Assembly (NCBI GenBank): GCA_020429905.1 | Contig: JAGQKX010000008.1 | Span: 1-12,515 of the forward strand | Direction: 5' to 3' | Length of the DNA: 12,515 bases | Origin: a candidate division WWE3 bacterium | GTDB lineage: Bacteria > Patescibacteriota > 4484-211 > JAGQKX01 | Part shown: one piece after another, positions 1 to 8,174 of the stretch | Position numbering within the stretch: the stretch's first letter is position 1 | How the letters are laid out: every line of letters begins with the position of its first letter | Program-made: the position numbers and the translations under genes | The notes under the pieces: generated by a model | What the model was told of the DNA's origin: nothing | Seen by the model: only the letters and a program-made list of their open reading frames with translations | Databases searched by the model: none

Positions 1-371
1 ATTCTGACCACATTTGCCCCCGTTCTTTTAATCTCATTGATATCAAATTGATTGAATGCATAAGGGTTTAACTCGATTGCCACATTATCTATCTGATACG
101 TATCGACAACCTGATCATATACCGCACGCATGTAGATATTGTCGGGGATCGGATAGGCTCCCAACCCTTGAAAGCCTCTCAAATGGACCAAGCGCTGACT
201 CGATTTTTCAACAAGGTTTGAACCTGAGACAGTTAATAGCGGAAGATTTCCGATTAAGTCAGTATTCGATGCCGGGTGTTTTCGGAAAAAATAAACCGGC
301 AGCATGAGAAGCATAATGATGATTACTAAAATAATAACCATTGTAACCGCGCCTGTATTTTTGATCTTCAT
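1..371 (-). CDS. Membrane-anchored glycoside hydrolase, GH5/cellulase-like, N-terminal part (runs off left edge)
   Basis: The minus-strand frame opens with ATG at 371-369 and stays open for 123 codons to the window edge. Residues about 9-28 are a strongly hydrophobic segment after a short Lys-containing N-terminus, which suggests a signal anchor or uncleaved signal peptide. After it comes a linker and then a region that resembles the opening of GH5-type hydrolases: a VHLRGFQGLG stretch, where many family members have a 'G-N-GGW'-like stretch, then a later INEIKRTGANVVR segment matching the 'I..IK..G.N.VRIP' strand of the TIM barrel. The catalytic glutamates would lie beyond the window, so activity cannot be judged. 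The start is supported by a TACAAT box on the same strand, six bases upstream. Family call is from motif resemblance only. An unrelated TIM-barrel hydrolase is possible. Confidence 0.55.
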   Translation of the reverse strand, partial: MKIKNTGAVTMVIILVIIIMLLMLPVYFFRKHPASNTDLIGNLPLLTVSGSNLVEKSSQRLVHLRGFQGLGAYPIPDNIYMRAVYDQVVDTYQIDNVAIELNPYAFNQFDINEIKRTGANVVR

Positions 372-377
372 GCTGTT

Positions 378-383
378 ATTGTA
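378..383 (-). promoter_or_regulatory. -10 box of the GH5-like gene
   Basis: TACAAT on the minus strand, six bases before the ATG at 371. No convincing -35 at 16-18 bases. Its placement predicts transcription starting at or next to the start codon. Confidence 0.5.
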
Positions 384-419
384 CTTTCAGAACTGATAAA
401 TTTGTAGCAGAATCTACCT

Positions 420-866
420 ATGAATAAAAACGCCTCACTACAAAAACTAATAGCCGAATCATTCCAATTTCAAAAAATTCTATTTTATGGCATGGGTCTT
501 GTAGCTGCAGTCACTGGAGTCGTTATCTTAGTTCTGATGATTGTTATTCCGGCAAAACCTGACGAAGCAGCGGTCGTTTTCTATTTAAAGATCACCGCAG
601 TTTTCTTTATTCTTTTTGGATTTTGGTGTGTTTGGTATGTGCGAAGGCGTATATCCCAGGTATGTGATCTACTATTCATAGATCCATCTAACCTTTCATA
701 CATACAGCCAGTGACGGTGACCAAAAAAGGTATCTCAGGATATGCGATTCGTTTGTACACGAGTAACGGAAAAATGATTGGGTTCAACGTAACCAGTGCT
801 GGTAAACAAAAAGAAATTTTAGAGGCGTTAAAAAATATATTCCCAGATGTTTCATTCAAAGATTAA
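420..866 (+). CDS. Two-TM membrane protein of unknown function
   Basis: A 148-residue protein with two hydrophobic segments (about residues 20-44 and 55-72) joined by a short charged loop. A basic patch (YVRRR, 73-77) then a soluble tail of about 70 residues follow. The tail contains alternating hydrophobic strands and a GKQKEILEALKNIF helix near the C-terminus, and looks like a small cytoplasmic alpha/beta or PH-like domain; positive-inside reasoning puts it in the cytoplasm. I do not recognise a family. The gene is divergent from the GH5-like gene with a 48-base gap. No Shine-Dalgarno sequence is seen; a weak CAGAAT at 408-413 could be a -10 box at the leaderless spacing. Its stop (864-866) is just upstream of the promoter of the next gene. 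Confidence 0.75.
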   Translation: MNKNASLQKLIAESFQFQKILFYGMGLVAAVTGVVILVLMIVIPAKPDEAAVVFYLKITAVFFILFGFWCVWYVRRRISQVCDLLFIDPSNLSYIQPVTVTKKGISGYAIRLYTSNGKMIGFNVTSAGKQKEILEALKNIFPDVSFKD

Positions 867-878
867 AAATTTTTCTGC

Positions 879-884
879 TACAAT
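879..884 (+). promoter_or_regulatory. -10 box of the yjjX-like gene
   Basis: TACAAT ends seven bases before the GTG at 892. A partial -35 match (TTCAAA, 855-860, spacer 18) lies inside the end of the preceding gene. The placement supports GTG 892 rather than the ATG at 847 as the start and predicts a leaderless transcript. Confidence 0.6.
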
Positions 885-891
885 AGTCACA

Positions 892-1422
892 GTGAAAAAA
901 ATTATCGTCGCCTCGAAAAATCCGGTTAAAATAAATGCTACCCAAAAGGCTTTCGAAAAAATGTTCCCCGATGAAACGTTTGAAATCGAAGGAATTTCTG
1001 CAGACTCTGGTGTTTCGGATCAACCCATGACAGAAAAAGAGACACTTCAAGGTGCCCATAACCGATGCCAAGAGGCCCAAAAACTTTCCCCACAGGCAGA
1101 TTATTGGGTTGGTATCGAAGGCGGTTTAGAGAATATTGATGGTGAAATGGAAGCCTTTGCCTGGATCTGTATCTACGCAAAAGATGGGCAGCACGGAAGA
1201 GGCAGGACGGGGTCCTTTTTCCTTCCGGATAAAGTAACTGAGCTCATTAACCAAGGCATGGAACTGGGTGAAGCGGATGATATCGTGTTTCAGCAGAATA
1301 ATTCAAAACAAAAATCAGGTTCGATAGGGATTCTGACCCGCGACGTCATTGACCGTACCCAATATTATGAACCAGCAGTAATTATGGCCTTAATACCATT
1401 CGCTAATCCGAATCTTTATTAA
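892..1422 (+). CDS. yjjX: Inosine/xanthosine triphosphatase, YjjX/DUF84 family
   Basis: The 176-residue protein matches the YjjX family, which hydrolyses non-canonical nucleoside triphosphates (ITP, XTP) and so cleans the nucleotide pool. The N-terminus has the family pattern of a beta strand ending in ASKNPVKI, then an ADSGVSDQPM segment matching the 'ESGVPEQP' motif, an ETLQGAHNR segment, the ADYWVGIEGG strand (family 'ADFWVAIEAG'), and near the C-terminus GSIGILTRDVIDRTQYYEPAV (family 'GAIGVFT...R..VY.QAV'). Length equals the usual 170-180 residues. I chose GTG 892: upstream in-frame codons from ATG 847 encode the overlap with the previous gene and have no family counterpart, and the TACAAT box sits right before GTG. 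The next gene starts one base after the stop, so the two are probably co-transcribed and translationally coupled. Confidence 0.9.
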   Translation: MKKIIVASKNPVKINATQKAFEKMFPDETFEIEGISADSGVSDQPMTEKETLQGAHNRCQEAQKLSPQADYWVGIEGGLENIDGEMEAFAWICIYAKDGQHGRGRTGSFFLPDKVTELINQGMELGEADDIVFQQNNSKQKSGSIGILTRDVIDRTQYYEPAVIMALIPFANPNLY

Positions 1423-1423
1423 T

Positions 1424-1675
1424 ATGCAATCACCTCAATCATCAAAAATATTGGAAATTTTTGGCTGGTACGGAACGGTCGCCATCATTGGAGCCTATTT
1501 TCTCAACAGTTTTCAAATTATTGCCGCCACAGACCTCAGCTATCAGTTACTTAACCTCACGGGAGGATTCGGTATTATCGCCATCTCCTGGCACAAAAAG
1601 GTTTTTCAGTCGGTAGCGCTTAACATCATTTGGTCCTTTATCGCCATCATTGCCATCGTAAGAATCTTTATTTAA
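1424..1675 (+). CDS. Small membrane protein, CBU_0592-like
   Basis: An 83-residue protein made almost entirely of three hydrophobic segments (about 16-33, 43-54 and 64-82). The order of motifs, a WYGTVAIIGAYFLNSF first helix, a YQLLNLTGG turn, an HKK basic loop and a LNIIWSFIAIIAIVRIF last helix, resembles the widespread CBU_0592-like family of small membrane proteins, whose function is not known to me. The ATG at 1424 is one base past the stop of the yjjX-like gene and has no Shine-Dalgarno sequence, so translation is likely to rely on coupling. A role in nucleotide-pool cleaning is not implied by position alone. Confidence 0.75.
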   Translation: MQSPQSSKILEIFGWYGTVAIIGAYFLNSFQIIAATDLSYQLLNLTGGFGIIAISWHKKVFQSVALNIIWSFIAIIAIVRIFI

Positions 1676-1700
1676 CCAATATTCCCGAAAATAATTAACG

Positions 1701-1706
1701 TATAAT
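1701..1706 (+). promoter_or_regulatory. -10 box of the HD-domain gene
   Basis: A perfect TATAAT with six bases between it and the ATG at 1713. No good -35 at 16-18 bases. It predicts transcription initiating on the start codon itself. Confidence 0.65.
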
Positions 1707-1712
1707 ACGTCC

Positions 1713-3080
1713 ATGAGTAATACACGCGAAAAATTACGTTTGAAAGAAGACCATTCCCCAACCTTAGAAATTGAACCGTCACCACCACAAGAAACGCCAC
1801 GTTCTCCAGAACAATTGAGATTAGAACGGCTGAGGCACGCATGCCAAAGAATTGAGCAAGAAGCAGCCCAGGTCCTACGTGAAAAATATCCATCTTCGGA
1901 ATTTCCATTCCACAATCTAGAACATTCTCGACAAGTCGCTGACGATGCAGAAGATATTCTCCGGTTGATACAAGAGATTGATCCAGCATTGGTCTCTGAT
2001 GAAGACATTATTTTTGTGCGTGCTGAGGCAATGAGACACGATATTCCACAAGATAGACGGCAACACGATGAACACCATGATTACAGTCCTATCACAGGTT
2101 CAATTACAAGACTTAGAGGGTTTTCACCAAATTTCATTGACAAGGAAGCTCCAATCGGTGATCCTCGTATCGGAAATGAACAGCGAGCTGCTGTCTTGTT
2201 ACTTGAAGAAATGGCGCAGAGTCCTGACGCTGAAATTTTTGATCAATTTGACCGATTTGACGTACATATGGACATTGGTTCAACATACCCTGATGTATTC
2301 CTAAATTCGTTGCCAGATTCTATTGCTTCAGAACATCTGCGTGGACAGACTGTCTTCACCATGACGCAACCGTACGCGCGTGAAGCAGGAGTTAGGGGGA
2401 TAGCGCTCGCCTTCGCCGATCTAAAAGGGCCAGGTGGTAGGATTACCAATCAAGAACGACCACATGATCGTGCCTTCAAAGCTGGAAATGATGAATATCG
2501 AGAGTTGTATAAAGGTCATACACTTCAAATCAAAGAAATTTTAGATAAGGACATTAAGATTGAATCAATTTCCAATATCGACAAGCATCGTCTGGTTAAA
2601 AGCATGCTTAGCTGGAAGCGCACCCAAGAAGGTTTTTATCTTGGTCAGCAACATGACTTTGAACAGATTCTTGAACTTAACCCCGCTATTAATGACAGCG
2701 AACGTGCCGATGAGATAAAAGATGCTTTACGAAAACGCTATGATGGATTTCAGACAATCGCCGCTGGACTGCGTCAAGAATATTTATCACTTACTGAAGA
2801 TATCGGATTTGTAACCGAAGGTGGTGAACCCCTCTTAGATTTAATTGCCGAGGAAGAAAGAGAATGTATTATTATTTCCGCAAATATCTCAACTTTCTAC
2901 GAGAAGGAGAATGAAAACACACTCACGTCAGAAGAACAGACCGAAATGACAAGATTGCACGATGCATACGAGGGAAAATTGCAATTACTCGAAGGCCACA
3001 AACTTGCTTTCGACCAGAAATTAGCCACTCTTTCTCCGGCTAATTTTATGAAGGTAGTTAGAGCCATGGGGTATGAGTAA
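1713..3080 (+). CDS. HD-domain metal-dependent phosphohydrolase-like protein with long C-terminal helical region
   Basis: A 455-residue protein, probably cytoplasmic, since no signal or membrane segment is seen. The first 35 or so residues are Pro/Glu-rich and probably disordered. An HD-type domain follows: FHNLEHSRQVADDA carries H67 and H71, AEAMRHDIPQD carries the paired H109-D110, and GIALAFADLKGPGG supplies D236 as the likely fourth ligand, giving the H...HD...D signature. HD proteins of this kind bind divalent metals and often hydrolyse phosphomonoesters or nucleotides, but nothing here fixes the substrate. The C-terminal 190 residues are charged and rich in predicted helix, with Glu/Lys heptad-like stretches around 380-445, and match no family I know. 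The gene stands alone, with its own TATAAT directly before ATG 1713, and is followed by the enolase promoter. Confidence 0.7.
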   Translation: MSNTREKLRLKEDHSPTLEIEPSPPQETPRSPEQLRLERLRHACQRIEQEAAQVLREKYPSSEFPFHNLEHSRQVADDAEDILRLIQEIDPALVSDEDIIFVRAEAMRHDIPQDRRQHDEHHDYSPITGSITRLRGFSPNFIDKEAPIGDPRIGNEQRAAVLLLEEMAQSPDAEIFDQFDRFDVHMDIGSTYPDVFLNSLPDSIASEHLRGQTVFTMTQPYAREAGVRGIALAFADLKGPGGRITNQERPHDRAFKAGNDEYRELYKGHTLQIKEILDKDIKIESISNIDKHRLVKSMLSWKRTQEGFYLGQQHDFEQILELNPAINDSERADEIKDALRKRYDGFQTIAAGLRQEYLSLTEDIGFVTEGGEPLLDLIAEEERECIIISANISTFYEKENENTLTSEEQTEMTRLHDAYEGKLQLLEGHKLAFDQKLATLSPANFMKVVRAMGYE

Positions 3081-3113
3081 TTTTTTCATTATTAAATCAG
3101 CAAGAATCGTACC

Positions 3114-4442
<1,329 letters not shown>

Positions 4443-4447
4443 CCACC

Positions 4448-5863
4448 ATGTCTCCAACTCATTCCAGACCTAAACCGCTTGTACTCATCGTCTTAGACGG
4501 CTGGGGAATCAGAGAAGAATCTGAAGGAAATGCCATCGCCCAAGCACAAACCCCGTATTACGATTCGCTAACTTCCTCATATCCAATGGCACTTTTAGAA
4601 ACCTGTGGAGAATCAGTTGGTTTGCCTGAAGGTAAAGCTGGAAATTCTGAAACCGGACATATGAATATCGGAGCTGGTTATATTGTCGAACAGGATGTGA
4701 TGAGAATCTCCCATCAAATTAGAAGCGGTGATTTCTTTGAAAATACAGAACTCCACGCCGTGGCTGACCATGTGAAACAAAATCAAAGTTCGCTTCATAT
4801 TATGGGTTTATTAAGTAAAGCAAACGTGCACAGTGAATATACCCATCTCTTAGCGCTGATTGACTTCGCCAAGAAACAACAAATTGAGAACTTGTACATT
4901 CATGTTTTTACAGACGGTAGAGACTCTCCTCCCTCAGAAGGAATTGAAAACATTATTCACTTAACTGACTATTTAGAAGAAAACCAGATCGGAGCTATTG
5001 CGAGCATTGTGGGTAGATACTATGCCATGGATCGTGATAAACGATGGGATAGAACCAAATTAGCATACGATTTGCTCACACAAGGAACCGGAACCAAAGA
5101 AACAGATTTATCAGAGGCCATGCACCATGCGTATGACCGAGGAGAAACGGACGAATTTATTAAACCCATTGTCATGACCGATGCCCAAGGATCTCCGCTC
5201 ACGACGATCAAAGAAAACGATGCCGTAATCTTTTTCAATTTTCGAACCGACCGACCGCGCCAGCTAACCCAGGCCTTTGTTCGAGATGAGTTCACTGAAT
5301 TTGAGCGTGATGTTCGCCCTAATAATATTAGTTACACCACGATGACAGAATATCAAAAAGATGTCACCGTATCGCATGTTCTATATCCTCCTTTCCACGT
5401 AAAAAATCCATTCGCCAAAGTCATTTCTGAACATGGTCTGAAACAACTCCACATGGCGGAAACCGAAAAAGTTGCTCACGTCACCTATTTTTTTAATGGA
5501 GGAAATGAAGATCCGTTCGAAGGCGAAGAACGAATCCATATCCCTTCGAACAGAGAAGTAGCTACGTACGATCAGGCCCCAGAGATGAAGGCAAAAGAAA
5601 TAACCGACGCCGCGGTCGAGGCAATAAAAGAAGACCGGTTTGATTTCATTCTCATTAATTATGCCAATGCCGATATGGTCGCACATTCAGGAAATATTCA
5701 GGCAACGATACACGCGGTCGAAACGTTGGATCATCAGCTTAAGCGGCTCATCCCCCTTATTCTTAATTCTGATGGTGTGGTCGCCATAACCTCCGATCAT
5801 GGGAACGCTGAAGTGTTATTCAACGTCGAACGTAACGAGATAGACACTGAACATAATGTCTAA
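4448..5863 (+). CDS. gpmI: Open part of the interrupted iPGM: the 471-residue product if TAA is respected
   Basis: This is the product if ribosomes terminate at the TAA. It contains the whole phosphotransferase domain and all seven metal-coordinating residues, but loses the last strand-helix elements of the phosphatase-fold domain that follow the H469 ligand. In known iPGM structures that end is part of the conserved core, so I would expect the shortened protein to be poorly stable; this is inference. The start ATG at 4448 is five bases after the enolase stop, with no Shine-Dalgarno sequence (ACCACC precedes it), in keeping with coupled or SD-independent initiation. Confidence 0.8.
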   Translation: MSPTHSRPKPLVLIVLDGWGIREESEGNAIAQAQTPYYDSLTSSYPMALLETCGESVGLPEGKAGNSETGHMNIGAGYIVEQDVMRISHQIRSGDFFENTELHAVADHVKQNQSSLHIMGLLSKANVHSEYTHLLALIDFAKKQQIENLYIHVFTDGRDSPPSEGIENIIHLTDYLEENQIGAIASIVGRYYAMDRDKRWDRTKLAYDLLTQGTGTKETDLSEAMHHAYDRGETDEFIKPIVMTDAQGSPLTTIKENDAVIFFNFRTDRPRQLTQAFVRDEFTEFERDVRPNNISYTTMTEYQKDVTVSHVLYPPFHVKNPFAKVISEHGLKQLHMAETEKVAHVTYFFNGGNEDPFEGEERIHIPSNREVATYDQAPEMKAKEITDAAVEAIKEDRFDFILINYANADMVAHSGNIQATIHAVETLDHQLKRLIPLILNSDGVVAITSDHGNAEVLFNVERNEIDTEHNV

Positions 5864-6013
5864 CCAGCCCCATTCATTCTGATCTCAAACGAAAATAGCT
5901 ATTCTCTAAAAGAAACAGGTGTCCTGGCTGATGTCAGTACAACCTTGCTCTCAATCTTGCATCTCGAAAAACCAGCAGAGATGGTTCGAGAGAGCTTGCT
6001 CAAAGAGAACTAG
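4448..6013 (+). pseudogene. gpmI: 2,3-bisphosphoglycerate-independent phosphoglycerate mutase, frame interrupted by in-frame TAA at 5861-5863
   Basis: iPGM converts 3- to 2-phosphoglycerate using two Mn2+ and a phosphoserine. The first 471 codons carry every expected ligand: D17 (VLDGWG), nucleophile S67 (GNSETGHMN), the DGRD loop (156-159), GRYYAMDRD with R190 and R196, FRTDRPRQ (R266, R269), K341, D409 and H413 (NYANADMVAH), D450-H451 (SDHGNAE) and H469 (DTEH). A TAA follows two codons after H469. The same frame continues for 49 codons to TAG at 6011-6013 and reads as the normal C-terminus: PAPFILISN (family 'NPVPFI'), a GVLADVSTTLLSILHLEKPAEM stretch (family 'LADIAPTIL..LGL..P.EM') and ESLL. 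Without the stop, length would be about 521, normal for the family. One TCA-to-TAA change would explain it. Either the gene is inactivated, makes a 471-residue product, is read through, or the base is a sequencing error. No indel is involved. Confidence 0.85.
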
Positions 6014-6028
6014 AGAACAGCTAAGTGT

Positions 6029-6034
6029 TATACT
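6029..6034 (+). promoter_or_regulatory. -10 box of the cupin gene
   Basis: TATACT with six bases to ATG 6041, again the leaderless spacing. No clear -35. It lies just after the restored end of the mutase frame (6013), so the cupin and kinase genes could be expressed independently of enolase and mutase. Confidence 0.5.
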
Positions 6035-6040
6035 TCACGT

Positions 6041-6574
6041 ATGATTAAGAGCATTGATATTGATTTATCAAAGGATACCCCAAAAGATCGCGCCATTCGA
6101 GCGATCCAGTTACTCTTACAAAAATACCACTTCAGAATTACCGAGCAGGATTTTGAACTGCCCTGGGGAGGATCTATTGCTATACTCAAAGATCAAACGC
6201 CGTTATTCATTCATCAATTTTTCCCAGAACATGAGATGCTTTTATTACCGCAAAAAGACACACTGTACCCTAAATTTTTGCTTATCGCTCCTGGAGCCAG
6301 AATCTCATGGCAATACCATAATCGGAGAAAAGAATATTGGAAGATTTTATTCGGACCAGTCGGAGTGATCACCAGTGCAACAAATGACCAAGGCCCTACT
6401 GAACCGAAAGAAGCAGGTTCATTGTTAGAAATCGGTCTTCGAGCGAGACATCGACTCGTTGGGCTCGAAAATTGGGCAATTGTAGCAGAAATCTGGAAAC
6501 ATACTGATCCAACACGCCCTTCCGACGAAAGTGATATTGTTCGACTGGAGGATGATTTTGGGCGAAGTCAATAA
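6041..6574 (+). CDS. Stand-alone cupin, mannose-6-phosphate isomerase type II-like
   Basis: A 177-residue protein. The N-terminal 40 residues are helical and charged. A beta-rich single cupin domain follows from about residue 42. Its PGARISWQYHNRRKEYW segment (80s to 100) matches the 'LS.Q.H..R.E.W' motif of type II mannose-6-phosphate isomerase cupins, with candidate metal ligands Q91, H93 and E98, and ARHRLVGLENWAIVAEIW supplies H137. The C-terminal SDESDIVRLEDDFGR matches the 'EDDIVR..D.YGR' end of that family. There is no fused nucleotidyltransferase (GDP-mannose pyrophosphorylase) domain, so it is a small free-standing form. Sugar-phosphate isomerisation is the natural guess but not proven; many such cupins are annotated only by fold. 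The kinase-like gene starts two bases after the stop, so the two form a tight pair. Confidence 0.75.
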   Translation: MIKSIDIDLSKDTPKDRAIRAIQLLLQKYHFRITEQDFELPWGGSIAILKDQTPLFIHQFFPEHEMLLLPQKDTLYPKFLLIAPGARISWQYHNRRKEYWKILFGPVGVITSATNDQGPTEPKEAGSLLEIGLRARHRLVGLENWAIVAEIWKHTDPTRPSDESDIVRLEDDFGRSQ

Positions 6575-6576
6575 CC

Positions 6577-7119
6577 ATGAAAATAATTGGCATCACTGGT
6601 CAGGCATCAAGTGGAAAAGATACTGTTGCTGAATACCTAGAAAAAAAGCATCTTTTCAAACACATCTCTCTTTCCGATCTGATCCGGGACTATATTTCTG
6701 AACATAACCTCGGCGAGTCGACGCGTCCCAAGATGAAGGAGGTCGGTGATAACTTACGCCAGACCATGGGACCCGATGCGCTGGCTCGAATAGCGCTCGC
6801 AAAAAATACTGATGACAATTTGGTCATTAGCGCTGTGCGTCATCCTGAAGAGGCCCTCACAATCAAGAAACATGGAGGTGAAATCTGGAGTGTCGTAAGT
6901 AAACTTGAAACCCGGTATGACAGAACCTTACAGAGAAATCGTACCGGAGATCAGCTTTCCTATGCCGAATTTTTAGAACAAGAACAGAAAGAACAACAGA
7001 ACAAAACTGAGTATGAACTCAATTTGGCAAAAACGATTGGCCTGGCGGACCGGACAATTCACAATGACGGTACTTTAGAAGATTTGTATCAGACGATTAA
7101 CACAATCCTTAAAGAGTAA
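6577..7119 (+). CDS. P-loop nucleotide kinase-like protein (UPF0200 / dephospho-CoA kinase-like)
   Basis: A 180-residue soluble P-loop NTPase of the NMP-kinase fold. The Walker A motif is GQASSGKDT (residues 8-16). Next is a strand-helix element ISLSDLIRDYISEHNLG, where adenylate-kinase-like enzymes have 'S.GD..R', then GDNLRQTMGPDALARIAL and a second strand LVISAVRHPEEA (residues 82-93, pattern 'VIDG.R...E' of UPF0200). An Arg-rich lid (ETRYDRTLQRNRTGDQ) follows and the C-terminal end is LADRTIHNDGTLEDLY, where relatives have 'AD..I.N.G.L..L'. The order matches UPF0200 and dephospho-CoA-kinase-like proteins, which are more familiar in archaea. The phosphate acceptor (nucleotide, nucleoside or dephospho-CoA) cannot be told. 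It starts two bases after the cupin stop with no Shine-Dalgarno sequence. Confidence 0.75.
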   Translation: MKIIGITGQASSGKDTVAEYLEKKHLFKHISLSDLIRDYISEHNLGESTRPKMKEVGDNLRQTMGPDALARIALAKNTDDNLVISAVRHPEEALTIKKHGGEIWSVVSKLETRYDRTLQRNRTGDQLSYAEFLEQEQKEQQNKTEYELNLAKTIGLADRTIHNDGTLEDLYQTINTILKE

Positions 7120-7148
7120 AATTGCTTTTCTTTTTGAGGTAATCCCGA

Positions 7149-7154
7149 TACAAT
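7149..7154 (+). promoter_or_regulatory. -10 box of the esterase gene
   Basis: TACAAT with nine bases to ATG 7164, predicting a leader of only two or three bases. The -35 region is poor (TTTTCT at spacer 17). Confidence 0.5.
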
Positions 7155-7163
7155 AGTTTTACC

Positions 7164-8120
7164 ATGAAGAAAAAAATAGCTGTCTTCTCTGTCATAGTAC
7201 TTGTAATTTTAGGTTTATCAGTTCTCATCTTAATCTACCAAAGCACTCATTTCCGCAGTCGTACCAGAACATTAACGTTTGAAAATACTCAACGGTCATA
7301 TATCATTCACACCCCTCCCAACTATAATGGAGTTTCCAAAGTCCCACTCGTGATCGCCTTGCACGGTTACCAGCAACATCCCAAATTTTTTGAGTTGGAT
7401 AGCGGATTAAGTCGGTTAGCAGACCAAAATAATTTCATTGTCGTCTATCCCTTTGGTACTGAGGATAACAAAGGCAACAATCGTTCCTGGAATGCAGGAG
7501 CCTGCTGCGATCCAGCGGCAAAGGATCAAGTAAATGATATCGGATTCATCAAAGAACTAATCGCACAAATTCAAAAAGATGAGGCGATTAAAGGAAGCAA
7601 GATATACGTAATTGGATTTTCAAATGGAGGGATTCTCGCACATAAAATAGCCGCCCAACTGGATGACACTGTTGCTGCTGTGGCAGTAGTGGGCGGATCG
7701 ATCGGTGGTACTCCCGTGGGTGATTCAACCTATACTATCGCTGATTCCAGCAGTCCGGTGCCTATTGTCATGATACACGGGAGAGATGATACAACTGTAT
7801 CATATACTGGTGACCTAAGTGAAAAATTGCCTATTACCTTCAAATCTTTCCAGGAATCTTCAACTTTTTGGGCCTTGGTTGACGGTTGTTCCCTTTCATC
7901 TTCTTTGATAGAAAAAAATACCCTTTATATCCACTCTGAATTCCCATTGTGTTTATATAATAGTGCGGTTGAAACATATACAGTGCTCAATAGCGGACAT
8001 GAGTGGTTCGGGGGTTTGTTTGCTCGTATCTTCCATCCTTTTAGCGACCACTTTGACGCCACCTACAGAATCTGGCTTTTCCTCTCACAATATCCTAAAC
8101 AATCAATCGAGGAGAAATAA
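7164..8120 (+). CDS. Exported/anchored alpha/beta-hydrolase: PHB depolymerase / feruloyl esterase (CE1, LpqC-like)
   Basis: A 318-residue protein. Residues 1-4 are MKKK, followed by a hydrophobic segment to about 25 with no obvious signal-peptidase site, so it is probably anchored in the membrane with the enzyme outside. The hydrolase domain shows PLVIALHGYQQ (oxyanion region), the RSWNAGACCD stretch typical of the CE1/PHB-depolymerase family, the nucleophile elbow GFSNGG (S153), VMIHGRDDTTVSY (acid D208 or D209) and LNSGHEW (H279). The catalytic triad is therefore intact. Family members cleave ester bonds in polyhydroxybutyrate or plant-polymer feruloyl esters; the substrate here is unknown. 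Together with the GH5-like gene at the left edge it hints at surface breakdown of polymers, though the two are 7 kb apart. It has its own promoter and is convergent with the transporter gene. Confidence 0.85.
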   Translation: MKKKIAVFSVIVLVILGLSVLILIYQSTHFRSRTRTLTFENTQRSYIIHTPPNYNGVSKVPLVIALHGYQQHPKFFELDSGLSRLADQNNFIVVYPFGTEDNKGNNRSWNAGACCDPAAKDQVNDIGFIKELIAQIQKDEAIKGSKIYVIGFSNGGILAHKIAAQLDDTVAAVAVVGGSIGGTPVGDSTYTIADSSSPVPIVMIHGRDDTTVSYTGDLSEKLPITFKSFQESSTFWALVDGCSLSSSLIEKNTLYIHSEFPLCLYNSAVETYTVLNSGHEWFGGLFARIFHPFSDHFDATYRIWLFLSQYPKQSIEEK

Positions 8121-8174
8121 AAATATTCCTCAGTTCTATATTTTCACGGCATTGATCAAACTAAATGGATTATA

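Noticed and set aside
56-307. Plus-strand open frame of 83 codons at the left edge
   Set aside because: It is the complement of the GH5-like coding frame, which has a hydrophobic anchor, family-like motifs and a promoter.
5992-6001. GAGCTTGCTC palindrome near the end of the mutase frame, considered as a terminator
   Set aside because: Only a 4-bp stem with no U tract, and it lies within the conserved coding tail.
5864-6040. Apparent 177-base intergenic gap or frameshift after the mutase stop
   Set aside because: It is mostly the continuation of the mutase in the same frame, so it is neither intergenic nor a frameshift; only 6014-6040 is true spacer.
8121-8174. Gap between the convergent esterase and transporter genes, examined for a bidirectional terminator
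   Set aside because: AT-rich, but I could not find a stable GC stem with T tracts on either side.
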